NCBI RefSeq assembly: GCF_018798885.1
Contig: NZ_CP076361.1
Span: 248,001-312,000, forward strand
Direction of reading: 5' to 3'
Length of the DNA: 64,000 nt
From: Gemmobacter fulvus
GTDB taxonomy: Bacteria > Pseudomonadota > Alphaproteobacteria > Rhodobacterales > Rhodobacteraceae
The notes below the pieces were generated by a model that saw nothing but the letters and a program-made list of their open reading frames with translations, was not told the DNA's origin and made no database searches. Shown piece after piece: positions 46,544 to 56,404 of this stretch. The position numbers were made by a program, and so were the translations under genes. Each line of letters starts with the position of its first letter. Within the stretch, counting starts at the first letter, position 1.

Positions 46544-48346
46544 TCAGGCCTTGTCGGCCAGCGCCAGCCATTCCTCTTCGGCGGCAGCCAGTACGCCCTG
46601 CCGCTCTGCCATCATTTCCGAGGCCTTGCGGAATTTCACCGGCTCCTTGGTGAACAGATCCGGCGCTTCCAGCAGTTCGGCCAGCTTGCCGATCTCGCGC
46701 TCCAGCTTCTCGATCACGCCCGGCAGTTCATCCAGCCGCTTGCGTTCGGTGAAGGTCAGGCCCTCGGGCTTTTTCGCCGCCGCTTTCGCAGCGGGGGCGG
46801 CGCTGGCTGCAGCCTTTTCGGCGCGCTCTTCCAGAACCGCCGGACGCTGCGCCTGATAATCCGACCAGCCGCCGGGATAGGCGGTGGCATTGCCATCGCC
46901 TTCCAGCGCGACAGTGGTGGTGGCCACGCGGTCGATGAAATCGCGGTCGTGGCTGACCAGCAGCACAGTGCCGTCGTAATCTCCCAGAATGTCCTGCAAC
47001 AGATCCAGCGTTTCCACATCCAGATCGTTGGTCGGTTCGTCGAGGATCAGCAGGTTGGATTCCTGCGCCATCAGCCGCGCCAGCAGCAGCCGGGCCTTCT
47101 CGCCGCCTGACAGCGACTTGACCGGCGCGCGGGCTTGCCGTTCGTCAAACAGGAAGTCTTTCAGATAGGCCACCACATGTTTGGGCGTGCCGCGTACCAT
47201 CACCTGATCCGATGCGCCCGAAACGCTCATCTTCGGATCGCCGGTCAGGTTTTCCCACAGGGTCGCCTCGGCGGCCAGTTGCGCGCGGGTCTGATCGAAC
47301 ACCGCCACCTGCAGATTGGTGCCCAGCGTCACCGTGCCCGCATCCGGGGCCACCTCGCCGGTCAGCATCTTCAGCAGCGTGGTCTTGCCCACCCCATTGG
47401 GGCCGACAAAGGCCACCCGGTCGCCGCGCAGCACCCGCAGGTCGAAATCGCGGGCAATCTGCAACGCGCCAAAGGCCTTGCAGATGCCCTTCGCCTCGAT
47501 CACGCGCTTGCCCGAAGTCTGGCCGCTGTCCAGTTCCAGCGCCGCCGTGCCCTGACGGCGAATCTGACTGGCGCGTTCATCGCGCAGGGCGGCCAGCGCC
47601 CGCACCCGGCCCTGATTGCGCTTGCGTCGCGCCGAGATGCCCTCGACCGCCCATTTCGCTTCGGCCTTGATCTTGCGGTCCAGCTTGTGCCGCGCCTCGT
47701 CCTCCTCGGCCCAGACGGTTTCGCGCCATTCCTCGAAACCGTCAAAGCCCTGATCGCGGCGGCGGACCTGTGCCCGATCCACCCAGAGCGTGCCCCGCGT
47801 CAGCGCGCGCAGGAAGGCGCGGTCGTGGCTGATCAGCACAAAGGCGGTGCGGGTGGTCGACAGCTCTGCCTCCAGCCACTGAATCGCCTGAATGTCGAGG
47901 TGGTTGGTCGGTTCGTCCAGCAGCATCAGTTCCGGCGCTTCGGCCATCAGCTTGGCCAGAGCCGCGCGGCGACGCTCGCCGCCCGAGGCGCTGAACACCG
48001 GGGTTTCAGGGCGGAACTTCAGCCCCTCAGCCACCATTGCCACCCGGTATTCCTCGCCCGAGGGCAGAGCGCTGGCGGCATAATCGCCCAGAGTCTCATA
48101 GCCCGACAGATCGGGATCCTGCTCCATGTAACCGACTGTCACGCCCGGCGGCACCACGCGGATGCCCTGATCCGGGTCAACCAGCCCGGCCATCACCTTC
48201 ATCAGGGTCGATTTGCCAGAGCCGTTGCGCCCCACCAATGCGATGCGATCACCGGGCTGGACCACAAGGTCCAGACCCTCGAACAAGGGATTGCCACCAA
48301 AGGTGAGTGAAATGCCGGAAAGCTGAAGAAGGGGTGCGCGTGCCAT
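46544..48346 (-). CDS. ABC-F family ATPase (Uup-like)
   Basis: A 600-residue soluble protein with two ABC cassettes: Walker [10 protein letters not shown] and GPNGVGKTT, signatures [13 protein letters not shown] and [14 protein letters not shown], and two DEPTN(H/D)LD boxes. The linker and a coiled-coil C-terminal domain ([22 protein letters not shown]) match Uup rather than EttA. ABC-F proteins act on ribosomes (or, for Uup, DNA-replication intermediates). ATG 48346 is the family start. It is upstream of cysS on the same strand with a 95-base gap. Confidence 0.92.
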   Translation of the reverse strand: MARAPLLQLSGISLTFGGNPLFEGLDLVVQPGDRIALVGRNGSGKSTLMKVMAGLVDPDQGIRVVPPGVTVGYMEQDPDLSGYETLGDYAASALPSGEEYRVAMVAEGLKFRPETPVFSASGGERRRAALAKLMAEAPELMLLDEPTNHLDIQAIQWLEAELSTTRTAFVLISHDRAFLRALTRGTLWVDRAQVRRRDQGFDGFEEWRETVWAEEDEARHKLDRKIKAEAKWAVEGISARRKRNQGRVRALAALRDERASQIRRQGTAALELDSGQTSGKRVIEAKGICKAFGALQIARDFDLRVLRGDRVAFVGPNGVGKTTLLKMLTGEVAPDAGTVTLGTNLQVAVFDQTRAQLAAEATLWENLTGDPKMSVSGASDQVMVRGTPKHVVAYLKDFLFDERQARAPVKSLSGGEKARLLLARLMAQESNLLILDEPTNDLDVETLDLLQDILGDYDGTVLLVSHDRDFIDRVATTTVALEGDGNATAYPGGWSDYQAQRPAVLEERAEKAAASAAPAAKAAAKKPEGLTFTERKRLDELPGVIEKLEREIGKLAELLEAPDLFTKEPVKFRKASEMMAERQGVLAAAEEEWLALADKA

Positions 48347-48403
48347 GCGGGCGAGGTAGCGGGCGGGGCGCACAAGGTCAAGCGGCCAGAGCGCCGCCGC
48401 CGT

Positions 48404-49171
48404 TCAGCCCGCGGCCACCATGCGCAGCGCGCGCGCCCGTGCCGCCGGGATGGCGCGGATCTCGACGCCGGTGAACACATGCAGCGTGTTCATCACCGGA
48501 TCCACCACCGCATGATCCGACACCCAGCCCCCCATCGCCAGATAGGTGCGCAGCAAGGGCGGCATGGTTGCCATGGCCCGCCGCTGATCCGGCGCGTGGT
48601 CTTTCAGCAGATGGGCAAACCGCACCACCTGCGGCGCCTTCACTGCCGGGCCCCAATGCGGCGGCGCCAGATGCGCCTGTTTCAGCACGGCAAAGGCCTC
48701 TTGATAGGGGACCGCATCAGTGCCGCTGAACGAGGCGCAGCCCATCAGCAGCTCGGCCCCCGCCAGATCGACAAAGCGGGTCATCGCCCCCCAGGCCAGC
48801 CGCAGAACATCAGGGTCACGGCAAGTGGGATGGATGCAGAACCGGCCCATTTCGACCATCGGTGCGGCAAAACCCGCCAGCCGCGACAGATCGTAATATT
48901 GCGCGGAATAGCTTTGCCCGATCTGCGCCCCGGTCAGCCGCAACAGCCGGTAGCAGCACAGCAAGGCCCCGCTCTGCATGTCTTCGACCAAGATATGGGT
49001 GCAGCGGGCATCAAAGGCATCGGCATCGCGCCCCGGCCCTGCCGCCGCACCGTGAAAGCACAGGTGGCGCAGGCTTTGGGCGCGGTGCAGATCTGCGGCA
49101 CCCTCGGCGATCCGGGCGATATAGTGGCCTTTGCGCAGCGGCTGCACGCGGTTCTCCTGATGGCTTGGCAC
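48404..49171 (-). CDS. OlsB-like N-acyltransferase (GNAT fold)
   Basis: A 255-residue protein of the ornithine-acyl-ACP N-acyltransferase family, which makes lyso-ornithine lipid. The diagnostic core is [25 protein letters not shown], and the [13 protein letters not shown] strand follows. Ornithine lipids are common in Rhodobacterales. No OlsA O-acyltransferase lies beside it, so the second step is encoded elsewhere. It is monocistronic and divergent from msrB. Confidence 0.85.
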   Translation of the reverse strand: MPSHQENRVQPLRKGHYIARIAEGAADLHRAQSLRHLCFHGAAAGPGRDADAFDARCTHILVEDMQSGALLCCYRLLRLTGAQIGQSYSAQYYDLSRLAGFAAPMVEMGRFCIHPTCRDPDVLRLAWGAMTRFVDLAGAELLMGCASFSGTDAVPYQEAFAVLKQAHLAPPHWGPAVKAPQVVRFAHLLKDHAPDQRRAMATMPPLLRTYLAMGGWVSDHAVVDPVMNTLHVFTGVEIRAIPAARARALRMVAAG

Positions 49172-49258
49172 GCCGGGGTCAGCGCCCTAGATATGAACCC
49201 GGGCAGGTTGCGGCGCAAGTCACCATGGCTTTGCAACCGCATGATGACGGAGACCAGA

Positions 49259-49651
49259 ATGGACAAGATCACCAAGACCGACGAACAATGGCGTGCGCAA
49301 TTGTCAGAGCTTGCCTACAAGGTCACGCGCAAGCACGGCACTGAACGCGCCTTCAGCCATGACAATTTTCCCAAGGAACCCGGCACCTATCGCTGTATCT
49401 GCTGCGATGCGCCGCTGTTCGATCAGGCGCAGAAGTTCGACAGTGGCACCGGCTGGCCGTCGTTCTGGGCCCCGCTGGACCCCGAGCGGATCGAGACTTC
49501 CGAAGATCGCAGCTGGTTCATGCGCCGGACCGAGGTGCATTGCGCGGCCTGCGAGGCGCATCTGGGCCATGTCTTTCCCGATGGCCCTGCCCCCACCGGC
49601 TTGCGCTACTGCCTGAACGGCGTGGCCCTGACGTTCGAGCCGGAAGACTGA
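49259..49651 (+). CDS. msrB: Peptide-methionine (R)-S-oxide reductase MsrB
   Basis: A 130-residue repair enzyme for oxidised methionine. Zinc cysteines are C46-x2-C49 and C95-x2-C98; the catalytic cysteine is C118 in RYCLNGVAL. The substrate motif [11 protein letters not shown] and [10 protein letters not shown] are intact. ATG 49259 ([10 protein letters not shown]) follows GGAG at 6-base spacing. The frame is open far upstream but without homology. Confidence 0.96.
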   Translation: MDKITKTDEQWRAQLSELAYKVTRKHGTERAFSHDNFPKEPGTYRCICCDAPLFDQAQKFDSGTGWPSFWAPLDPERIETSEDRSWFMRRTEVHCAACEAHLGHVFPDGPAPTGLRYCLNGVALTFEPED

Positions 49652-49663
49652 CACACGCCCATG

Positions 49664-49693
49664 AAAAAAACCGCCCGGCGCAGGGCCGGGCGG
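49664..49693 (-). terminator. Terminator of the bamE-like gene
   Basis: A 9-bp stem CCGCCCGGC/GCCGGGCGG with seven Ts on the minus strand (49670-49664). It lies between convergent msrB and the bamE-like gene. Confidence 0.8.
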
Positions 49694-49715
49694 TGTGATC
49701 TGGTGGCAGGGCTGA

Positions 49716-50213
49716 TCAGTCGTCCAGCAGGTCTTCGGCGCGCAGGCGACCGATGCTGCCCATGATCTGACGCAGGAAGCTGACGCCCTCGATATTGGTA
49801 TCGGTCACGCGGCGCGACAGGGTGATGACGCGGCCATCCTCCAGCCCGAAGCGTTCGACATTCTGCACCACACCGGCATCGGTGAAGGTGATAGAAACCA
49901 CCTGCCGGTCAATCTCTTTCGGGGCTTTCGCGCCGTAATGTTTCCAGCGGCTTTGCACATAGAACCAGCCGACATCATTCAGCAGGCCCGATGCCGAGGG
50001 ACGCCCGATCTTTTCGGCCACGGTGTCGCGCGTGTCGCGGCCCACCTCGATCGCCGCCAGATCCGGCTCTGCCGGAATATAGCCATGGTTGCGGAACACC
50101 GGCGCACAGGCCAGCAGCGTCACTGCCAGTGCCCCCGCGCCCAGCCAGCGCACCATCCGCCGCAGCCCTGTTGGGCTGCCGCCCTTGTGCCGCTCTCTGC
50201 CTGCCAGCCCCAT
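49716..50213 (-). CDS. bamE: Outer membrane assembly lipoprotein BamE (SmpA/OmlA)
   Basis: A 165-residue lipoprotein of the Bam complex, which folds outer-membrane beta-barrels. A lipobox is visible: GALAVTLLAC ends at the acylated cysteine. The mature part has the SmpA/OmlA core IEVGRDTRDTVAEKIGRPSA and GWFYVQSRWKHYG. ATG 50213 is preferred because GGGAGAG lies upstream; a shorter start at 50156 would give an equally good signal peptide. It is divergent from the DUF177 gene. Confidence 0.9.
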   Translation of the reverse strand: MGLAGRERHKGGSPTGLRRMVRWLGAGALAVTLLACAPVFRNHGYIPAEPDLAAIEVGRDTRDTVAEKIGRPSASGLLNDVGWFYVQSRWKHYGAKAPKEIDRQVVSITFTDAGVVQNVERFGLEDGRVITLSRRVTDTNIEGVSFLRQIMGSIGRLRAEDLLDD

Positions 50214-50350
50214 GGTCTCTCCCGCGCGCTGCCGGTGGCGGGTCTTGCCTTCATGGCGCAAGCCCCGTATCCCGGTATCTGTCTGACGCCGTTCCACCGG
50301 CACTTCGTCCGGTCGGCCTTTGCTCCGGCTTACAGAAGGACGGGCCACTG

Positions 50351-50379
50351 TTCAAGAATGGAACGCGGTCCGCTATATC
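50351..50379 (+). promoter_or_regulatory. Candidate promoter of the DUF177-rpmF unit
   Basis: TTCAAG, a 17-base spacer and TATATC, 45 bases before the DUF177 start. The -35 is weak, the -10 good. Confidence 0.35.
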
Positions 50380-50424
50380 CGGTGGCTCGCCCTGTTGCAG
50401 GGCCCATGCTGAGAAAGGGACACC

Positions 50425-51006
50425 ATGACCGGCTCTTCCCCCGGCCCCGAAACCGCGCTGCCCCTGAGCCAGCCGCTGCGCGTGGCCACACTGGCATCGC
50501 GCAAGCCGACGCGCTTTGATCTGAAACCCGACGCCGAGGCGCGGGCGCTGCTGGCCGCCGTGCTGGAAATCAGCGCCGTGCCGGAATTCCGCTTCAAGGG
50601 CGAATTGCGCCCCGCGGGCAAACATGACTGGGAACTGGAGGCCGATCTGACCGCCGTGGTCGAACAGCCCTGCTCGGTCTCGCTGGCGCCGGTGATCACG
50701 CCGATCCGCGAAACGGTGCGCCGCCGCTATTTGGCCGACATGCCCCTGCCCGAGGCCGACGAGATCGAGATCCCCGAGGATGATACGCAGGAAGCCCTGC
50801 CCGAAGTGATCGACCCGGGTGCCGTCGCGGTCGAGGCGCTGGCGCTGGCGCTGCCGCTTTATCCGCGCGCCGAGGGCGCCAGCCTGACCGAGGCGGTGTT
50901 TGCCGCCCCCGGCGTGGCACCGCTGCGCGACGAGGATCTGCGGCCCTTCGCGGGCCTTGCAGGGCTTGCGCAAAAGCTTGGAACAGGCGATACGGGCCAA
51001 AGCTGA
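50425..51006 (+). CDS. DUF177 (YceD) family protein
   Basis: A 193-residue protein of the YceD family, which is almost always encoded beside rpmF and is linked to ribosomal RNA/large-subunit metabolism in other organisms. The core [24 protein letters not shown] is conserved; an acidic stretch follows. It precedes rpmF by 182 bases, and a separate promoter lies in that gap. Mechanism unknown. Confidence 0.9.
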   Translation: MTGSSPGPETALPLSQPLRVATLASRKPTRFDLKPDAEARALLAAVLEISAVPEFRFKGELRPAGKHDWELEADLTAVVEQPCSVSLAPVITPIRETVRRRYLADMPLPEADEIEIPEDDTQEALPEVIDPGAVAVEALALALPLYPRAEGASLTEAVFAAPGVAPLRDEDLRPFAGLAGLAQKLGTGDTGQS

Positions 51007-51055
51007 GCTGCGGGTGTGCGGCACTCTGGCAGGATCGGACGGGTGCAGAAAAGAC

Positions 51056-51083
51056 TTGCGCCCCGCGAGAATCCCAGTATGTT
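51056..51083 (+). promoter_or_regulatory. Promoter of rpmF
   Basis: TTGCGC (51056-51061), a 16-base spacer and TATGTT (51078-51083). Transcription would give a leader of about 100 bases before rpmF. Confidence 0.5.
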
Positions 51084-51188
51084 CCGCGCCTCGTGAACAC
51101 CGTGGAAACACCGGTTTTTGCCGCATTGGCAAACCGCTTTTCACCATCAAAATCAGGGGCTTGCCCCTCACTAACCCGAGGTCGAGAC

Positions 51189-51395
51189 ATGGCTGTCCCG
51201 CAGAACCGAGTCACCAAATCCCGTCGCAACATGCGTCGTTCGCATGATGCACTGGTCGCGTCGAACCCGGCCGAGTGCCCGAACTGCGGCGAACTGAAGC
51301 GCCCGCACCACGTTTGCGGCGCTTGCGGCCACTACGATCAGCGCGAAATCGTCGCGATGACCAAAGAGGTCGATGTGGACGAGGACGCGGCGTAA
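51189..51395 (+). CDS. rpmF: 50S ribosomal protein L32
   Basis: A 68-residue ribosomal protein with a zinc ribbon: C30-x2-C33 and C43-x2-C46. It opens [20 protein letters not shown], the universal L32 start, so ATG 51189 is certain. An acidic tail is present. It is the first gene of rpmF-plsX-fabH, a classical conserved order linking ribosome and lipid synthesis. Confidence 0.98.
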   Translation: MAVPQNRVTKSRRNMRRSHDALVASNPAECPNCGELKRPHHVCGACGHYDQREIVAMTKEVDVDEDAA

Positions 51396-51423
51396 GCCGC
51401 ATCCCTCTCCCCCCGCTGTCAGC

Positions 51424-52524
51424 ATGGTGAACGGAACCTCAAGTCCGGCTCAGGGTGCGCAGCGCACCGTCATATCCGTAGATGCGATGGGTGGGGATCG
51501 CGGGCCGGCAGCGGTGGTTGCCGGTCTTGTTGACTCTGCCCGTTCGGATTCCGATATCGCCTTCCTCCTGCACGGGGACGAAGCGGTGCTGCGCCCGATG
51601 ATCGCGCGCCACACAGAGCTGGCGGGCCGCTGCGAGATCCGCCATGCCGCGCGCGTGGTGACGATGAACGACAAACCCTCGCAGGTCATGCGCAATGGCG
51701 AAGGCACGTCCATGTGGTCGGCCATCGACGCTGTGAAGGCGGGCGAAGCGGGGGCCGTGGTCAGCTGCGGCAATACCGGCGCGCTGATGGCGCTGAGCAT
51801 GATCCGCCTGCGCAAACTGCCGGGCGTGAACCGCCCTGCCATTGCCTGCCTCTGGCCCTCGCGCAATCCGGGCGGCTTCAACGTCATGCTGGACGTGGGC
51901 GCGGATATCAAAGCCGAGGCCGAAGATTTCCTGCAATATGCCACGATGGGCGCGGCCTATGCCCGCAACGGGCTGAACCTCAAACGGCCCCGCGTCGGTC
52001 TGCTGAATGTCGGCACCGAAGAGCACAAGGGCCGGGCAGAGCTGAAGCTGGCCTTTGACCGCATGGCCGCCGCCGAAGAGGCTGCGGGCTATGAATTCGT
52101 CGGCTTCGTGGAGGGTGGCGATATTCCCTCGGACCGCGTGGATGTGATCGTCACCGACGGTTTTACCGGCAATATCGCGCTGAAAACCGGCGAAGGCACG
52201 GCCAAGCTGATTGCCGATCTGCTGAAAGAGGCGTTCGGCGCGGGGCTTCTGTCGAAGTTCGCGGCGCTTCTGGCGCTCAACTCCTTGAAGCGGTTGCAAA
52301 AACGAATCGATCCGCGCCGGGTGAACGGCGGCGTGTTTCTGGGTCTGAATGGCACGGTGGTGAAAAGCCACGGCTCGGCGGATGCGACAGGTGTGGCCGC
52401 GGCGATCCGGCTTGCCGCACAGCTCGCACGTTCGGGCTTTCTGGATCGGCTTGCCGCACGGGTTGCATCGGCAGGCCGCGCGGGGCAGGATGCCGCCGTG
52501 AATGGGAGCGGGCAACAAGAATGA
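51424..52524 (+). CDS. plsX: Phosphate acyltransferase PlsX
   Basis: A 366-residue peripheral membrane enzyme converting acyl-ACP to acyl-phosphate for phospholipid synthesis. Signatures are ISVDAMGGDRGP, SCGNTGALMALS, NVGTEEHKG and VTDGFTGNIALKT. ATG 51424 is chosen for homology and position 28 bases after rpmF. It overlaps fabH by four bases (ATGA). Confidence 0.97.
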   Translation: MVNGTSSPAQGAQRTVISVDAMGGDRGPAAVVAGLVDSARSDSDIAFLLHGDEAVLRPMIARHTELAGRCEIRHAARVVTMNDKPSQVMRNGEGTSMWSAIDAVKAGEAGAVVSCGNTGALMALSMIRLRKLPGVNRPAIACLWPSRNPGGFNVMLDVGADIKAEAEDFLQYATMGAAYARNGLNLKRPRVGLLNVGTEEHKGRAELKLAFDRMAAAEEAAGYEFVGFVEGGDIPSDRVDVIVTDGFTGNIALKTGEGTAKLIADLLKEAFGAGLLSKFAALLALNSLKRLQKRIDPRRVNGGVFLGLNGTVVKSHGSADATGVAAAIRLAAQLARSGFLDRLAARVASAGRAGQDAAVNGSGQQE

Positions 52525-53492
52525 CAATACGGGCCGTGGTCAGGGGCGTCGGGCATTATCTGCCCGAACGGGTTGTGCCGAACAGCGAGTTCGAGGCAAC
52601 CATCGACACGTCGGATGAATGGATCCGCTCGCGCTCCGGCATCGAGCGGCGGCATTTCGTGGCCGAGGGGCAGACCACCTCGGATATCGCGACCCGCGCC
52701 GCCGAGGCTGCGCTGGCGCAGGCGGGCATGGCTGCGGATGACATTGACGCGATCATTCTGGCCACCTCGACCGCCGATCTCACCTTCCCCTCCGCCGCGA
52801 CCATGGTGCAGGCCCGGCTGGGCATGACCAAGGGCTATGCCTTTGATGTGCAGGCCGTCTGTGCCGGATTCGTCTTTGCGCTCGCCAATGCCAATGCCCT
52901 GATCCTGTCGGGTCAGGCGCGGCGCGTGCTGGTGATCGGCGCCGAAACCTTTTCGCGGCTGATGGACTGGACCGACCGGGGCACCTGTGTCCTGTTCGGC
53001 GATGGGGCCGGCGCGCTGATCCTCGAAGGTCAGGAAGGCACCGGCGAGACCAGCGACCGGGGCATCCTCGCCACCGATCTGAATTCCGACGGTCGCCTGC
53101 GCGACATCCTTTATGTCGATGGCGGCACCTCGACCGGAACCACCGGCTACCTGCGGATGCAGGGCAAGGAAGTGTTCCGCCATGCCGTTGAAAAGCTTGC
53201 GGAAACGGCCCATACCGCGCTGGATAAGATCGGCCTGTCGGGCGCAGATGTGGACTGGATCGTGCCGCATCAGGCCAATATCCGCATCATCGAAGGCACC
53301 GCCAAACGGATGCAGGTTCCGATGGACCGGGTGGTTGTGACCGTGCAGGACCACGGCAATACCTCTGCCGCCTCGATCCCGTTGGCGCTTTCGGTCGGTG
53401 TTGCACGCGGGCAGATCAAGCCCGGTGATCTGGTGGTGACCGAGGCGATTGGCGGTGGTCTGGCCTGGGGTTCGGTCGTTCTGCGCTGGTAA
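52521..53492 (+). CDS. fabH: 3-oxoacyl-[ACP] synthase III (FabH)
   Basis: A 323-residue condensing enzyme that starts fatty acid synthesis from acetyl-CoA and malonyl-ACP. Catalytic Cys114 is in QAVCAGFVFAL; the histidine is in VPHQANIRI and the asparagine in DHGNTSAAS. Normal length. Coupled to plsX. Confidence 0.97.
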   Translation: MTIRAVVRGVGHYLPERVVPNSEFEATIDTSDEWIRSRSGIERRHFVAEGQTTSDIATRAAEAALAQAGMAADDIDAIILATSTADLTFPSAATMVQARLGMTKGYAFDVQAVCAGFVFALANANALILSGQARRVLVIGAETFSRLMDWTDRGTCVLFGDGAGALILEGQEGTGETSDRGILATDLNSDGRLRDILYVDGGTSTGTTGYLRMQGKEVFRHAVEKLAETAHTALDKIGLSGADVDWIVPHQANIRIIEGTAKRMQVPMDRVVVTVQDHGNTSAASIPLALSVGVARGQIKPGDLVVTEAIGGGLAWGSVVLRW

Positions 53493-53630
53493 TCGTTGCG
53501 CAGGCGCTGACGATCCGGGCAATTCGGCAGGAATTGACCCGAAACGCCTTCTGAACATCCCCCGCCAAGTGGTTGATATTGACTCGAAAACCCAAAGCCC
53601 CCAAGCTGCGGGAAAATCCGGGGGGATATG

Positions 53631-53933
53631 ATGAGCGAAAAGACCCTGACGCGTATGGATCTGAGCGAAGCGGTGTTCCGCGAGGTCGGCCTGTCGCGCA
53701 ATGAATCGGCAGATCTGGTTGAAGCGGTGCTTCAGCATGTTTCGGATGCCTTGGCGGGCGGCGAGACGGTGAAAATCTCGTCCTTCGGCACGTTTTCGGT
53801 GCGGGACAAATCGGCGCGCGTGGGCCGCAACCCCAAAACCGGCGATGAAGTGCCGATCAGCCCGCGCCGTGTGCTGACCTTCCGCCCGTCGCATCTGATG
53901 AAAGAGCGTGTTGCCGACGGCAAAGCACGCTGA
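53631..53933 (+). CDS. ihfA: Integration host factor alpha subunit
   Basis: A 100-residue DNA-bending protein of the HU/IHF family. The arms that intercalate are visible in [23 protein letters not shown], and the dimer core in [19 protein letters not shown]. Two ATGs are adjacent (53628, 53631); the second gives the usual IHF-alpha start [11 protein letters not shown]. It partners with an IHF-beta encoded elsewhere. The MerR-type gene follows after 14 bases. Confidence 0.95.
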   Translation: MSEKTLTRMDLSEAVFREVGLSRNESADLVEAVLQHVSDALAGGETVKISSFGTFSVRDKSARVGRNPKTGDEVPISPRRVLTFRPSHLMKERVADGKAR

Positions 53934-53947
53934 TCGGGGCCGAGCGG

Positions 53948-54895
53948 ATGGACAAGTCGCCGGACGCATTCCGCACGATCAGTGAGGTATCAGAACTGCT
54001 GGAAACCCCGGCGCATGTTCTGCGATTCTGGGAAACCCGGTTTCCCCAGATCAAACCTGTGAAACGTGCGGGCGGACGGCGCTATTATCGCCCCGCCGAT
54101 GTCACCCTGCTGTCAGGCATCCGCAAATTGCTGCATGACGAGGGCATGACCATTCGGGGCGTGCAAAAGATCCTGCGCGAACAAGGCGTTCGCCATGTTG
54201 CCGGTCTGTCTGGCTCTGACACGGATACGGAGTTCACAGAGATGACCGACGCCCTGGAAGGCGCGCTGGATGCGGTGTTTGACACGCCGGAGGGCGCGGA
54301 CGCGCCCCAGGTCGGGGCTGAGGTTGTCTCGCTGTCGGAATGGGTGGAGGTGACCGAAATCACCGAAAGCCTGTCTGCCCTGCGGGACGGTGCCGAGCCG
54401 GAACCGAAAGCCGAACGGCCACCGCCCGCTGCGCCTGCACCGCCGCTGCAAGGCTCGCTGTTCGATATGGCTGAGGCCCCGCCGTCCGAGGATCCGCATC
54501 CGGTGCTGGAACCTGCGACAATCGCGGAACAGCCCCCCGTCACCCCCGAACCTGCGCCAGAGCCCGCCGTTGTGGTGGAGGCCGTGGCAGAAGAGCCAGA
54601 GGTGGAACAGCCATCGCCTGAGCCGGTGCAGCAGGCTGCCACCATGGCAGAACCGCCCGAAGCGGAACTGCCAGCCACCGCCCCTGCCCCCGAGTCGCCG
54701 CCGGACGACGCGCCCGCCAGGGCCGATGCCCGCGCGCGGGGGCCTGTGCCCGAATCTGTCTGGATTGCCGCGAGCTTGCGTGCCCTGCCGCCCGCCCAAT
54801 GGCCGCAGAAGGCCACGGAATTACGGCCGTTTTTGCCCCGTCTGACGGCCCTGCGCGCCCGGCTTGGCGAGACGAAAGCGCCGCGTCGCGGATAA
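53948..54895 (+). CDS. MerR-family regulator with long Pro/Ala/Glu-rich tail
   Basis: A 315-residue protein. The MerR helix-turn-helix occupies about residues 8-80 ([27 protein letters not shown], then [10 protein letters not shown]). Residues 115-270 are low-complexity Pro, Ala and Glu, and a short conserved helical C-terminus ([25 protein letters not shown]) follows. The effector is unknown; no metal-binding cysteines are present. It sits 14 bases after ihfA, a common alphaproteobacterial order. Confidence 0.88.
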   Translation: MDKSPDAFRTISEVSELLETPAHVLRFWETRFPQIKPVKRAGGRRYYRPADVTLLSGIRKLLHDEGMTIRGVQKILREQGVRHVAGLSGSDTDTEFTEMTDALEGALDAVFDTPEGADAPQVGAEVVSLSEWVEVTEITESLSALRDGAEPEPKAERPPPAAPAPPLQGSLFDMAEAPPSEDPHPVLEPATIAEQPPVTPEPAPEPAVVVEAVAEEPEVEQPSPEPVQQAATMAEPPEAELPATAPAPESPPDDAPARADARARGPVPESVWIAASLRALPPAQWPQKATELRPFLPRLTALRARLGETKAPRRG

Positions 54896-54918
54896 ATCGC
54901 ACAGATGCGTTTTGTTGC

Positions 54919-54946
54919 TTGCCCCCGCCCGGAATATCGTTATGTA
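54919..54946 (+). promoter_or_regulatory. Candidate promoter of tRNA-Pro
   Basis: TTGCCC, a 16-base spacer and TATGTA, ending 11 bases before the tRNA. Confidence 0.35.
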
Positions 54947-54957
54947 TCGCCCCGTGT

Positions 54958-55035
54958 CGGGCCGTGGCGCAGCCTGGTTAGCGCGTCCGTCTGGGGGGCG
55001 GAAGGTCGTGAGTTCGAATCTCACCGGCCCGACCA
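54958..55035 (+). tRNA. tRNA-Pro (anticodon GGG)
   Basis: 78 bases including CCA. The acceptor stem CGGGCCG/CGGCCCG is perfect, the T-arm contains GAGTTCGAATCTC, and the anticodon arm TCCGT/GCGGA encloses CTGGGGG, giving GGG (CCC/CCU codons). Confidence 0.96.
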
Positions 55036-55046
55036 AAACAAAAACG

Positions 55047-55083
55047 GCCCGCCCTTGGCAACAAGGCGCGGGCGTTTTCTTTA
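55047..55083 (+). terminator. Terminator of tRNA-Pro
   Basis: GCCCGCCCTTG/CAAGGCGCGGGC stem (11 bp with one bulged C) and a GCAA loop, followed by GTTTTCTTT. It separates the tRNA from dcd. Confidence 0.8.
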
Positions 55084-55102
55084 ACACCACGGAGATCAGA
55101 GC

Positions 55103-56182
55103 GTGTCACCGACCGGAGTTCTGCCCGCGCAGGCCCTGCGCCAGTTGATTGCCCAAGGCGCGATTGGCGCTGATCCGGCGATCCTGCCCGCACAGATCCA
55201 GCCTGCCAGCCTCGATCTGCGGCTGGGCCGCGTGGCCTATCGGGTGCGCGCCTCGTTCCTCGCCGGGCAAGGCCGCAGCGTGGCCGGGCGCATCGCGGAA
55301 TTTGAAATGCACCGTATGGATCTGACCGAAGGCGCGGTGCTGGAAAAAGGCTGCGTCTATGTGATTCCCCTGATGGAACATCTGGCGCTGCCGCCCGGCA
55401 TCACGGCGGTGGCCAATGCCAAAAGCTCCACCGGGCGGCTCGATCTGCTGACCCGCACCATCACCGATGGCGGCGTGGAGTTCGACCGCATCCCCGAGGG
55501 CTATACCGGCCCGCTCTATGCCGAGGTCTGCCCGCGCAGCTTTTCGGTGCTGGCCCGCGCCGGGCAGCGGCTGAACCAGATCCGGTTCCGCGCCGGGCAA
55601 GCGGTGCTGAGCGATGCCGATCTGGCCACCCTGAACGCCGCAGAGCCGCTGGTGAATGGCACGGCGGTGATCTCCGAAGGCCTTGGCTTCTCGGTCGATC
55701 TGCGGCCCGCTGAGGGCGATCTGGTGGGCTATCGCGCCAAACCGCATACCGGGGTGATCGACCTGGACCGGATCGGCCATTACCCGGCGGCAGAGTTCTG
55801 GGAGGAGGTGCGCACCCGCGATGGCCGCATCATCCTCGATCCGGGGGCGTTCTACATTCTGGTCAGCCGCGAGGCGGTGACGATCCCGCCCGATTATGCC
55901 GCCGAAATGGCCCCTTATCTGGCGATGGTGGGCGAATTCCGCGTGCATTATGCCGGGTTCTTCGATCCGGGCTTCGGCCATTCCGACGCGGGCGGTGCCG
56001 GGTCGCGCGGGGTGCTGGAGGTGCGCTGCCACGAGGCGCCCTTCGTGCTGGAACATGGCCAGATCGTCGGGCGGCTGGTGTATGAGCGCATGTCAGAGCG
56101 CCCCGAGACGCTGTATGGTACAGGGATCGCGTCAAACTATCAGGGTCAGGGCCTGAAGCTGTCGAAACACTTCCGCGCCTGA
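55103..56182 (+). CDS. dcd: dCTP deaminase, double-length form
   Basis: A 359-residue protein in which two dUTPase/dCTP-deaminase-like halves are joined. The first half has QPASLDLRLG, AVANAKSSTGRLDLLTRTI and GPLYAEVCPRSF (catalytic glutamate region). The second half repeats the fold with EFRVHYAGFFDPGFG and VLEVRCHEAPFVLEHGQIVG. Ordinary Dcd is about 190 residues and forms trimers, so this form probably makes a pseudo-hexamer. Start is GTG 55103, with GGAG eight bases before it; no ATG fits. The product dUTP feeds thymidylate synthesis. Confidence 0.92.
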   Translation: MSPTGVLPAQALRQLIAQGAIGADPAILPAQIQPASLDLRLGRVAYRVRASFLAGQGRSVAGRIAEFEMHRMDLTEGAVLEKGCVYVIPLMEHLALPPGITAVANAKSSTGRLDLLTRTITDGGVEFDRIPEGYTGPLYAEVCPRSFSVLARAGQRLNQIRFRAGQAVLSDADLATLNAAEPLVNGTAVISEGLGFSVDLRPAEGDLVGYRAKPHTGVIDLDRIGHYPAAEFWEEVRTRDGRIILDPGAFYILVSREAVTIPPDYAAEMAPYLAMVGEFRVHYAGFFDPGFGHSDAGGAGSRGVLEVRCHEAPFVLEHGQIVGRLVYERMSERPETLYGTGIASNYQGQGLKLSKHFRA

Positions 56183-56188
56183 GCGGGA

Positions 56189-56401
56189 TCAGCTACCAAG
56201 GCGGCGGGTCACCTGAGCCGCCTTGCGCGCCTTCTTCACCATATCGCGGGCAGAGGCGGCCTGATCCTTGTCCTTCTGCGTCATGGCCGCCGGTGTCTTG
56301 CCGCGCCGCGCCGCATAGTCCACGCCCTTGTTGACCGCCGTATTCACCGCCTTGCGAATGAAGATATTGGCAATCTGCTGGATGATCCGTGCAAAATCCA
56401 T
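56189..56401 (-). CDS. Small conserved basic protein of unknown function
   Basis: A 70-residue basic, mostly helical protein (MDFARIIQQIANIFIRKAVN at the start, Lys/Arg/Ala-rich end). No cysteines, signal peptide or clear membrane segment. It begins three bases after scpB ends, so it is the last gene of the scpA-scpB unit. I do not recognise its family. Confidence 0.7.
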   Translation of the reverse strand: MDFARIIQQIANIFIRKAVNTAVNKGVDYAARRGKTPAAMTQKDKDQAASARDMVKKARKAAQVTRRLGS

Positions 56402-56404
56402 GTG

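Noticed and set aside
50350-50364. GTTC-N7-GAAC before the DUF177 gene as a possible SOS box
   Set aside because: The arms are inverted, whereas the alphaproteobacterial LexA box is a direct repeat GTTC-N7-GTTC.
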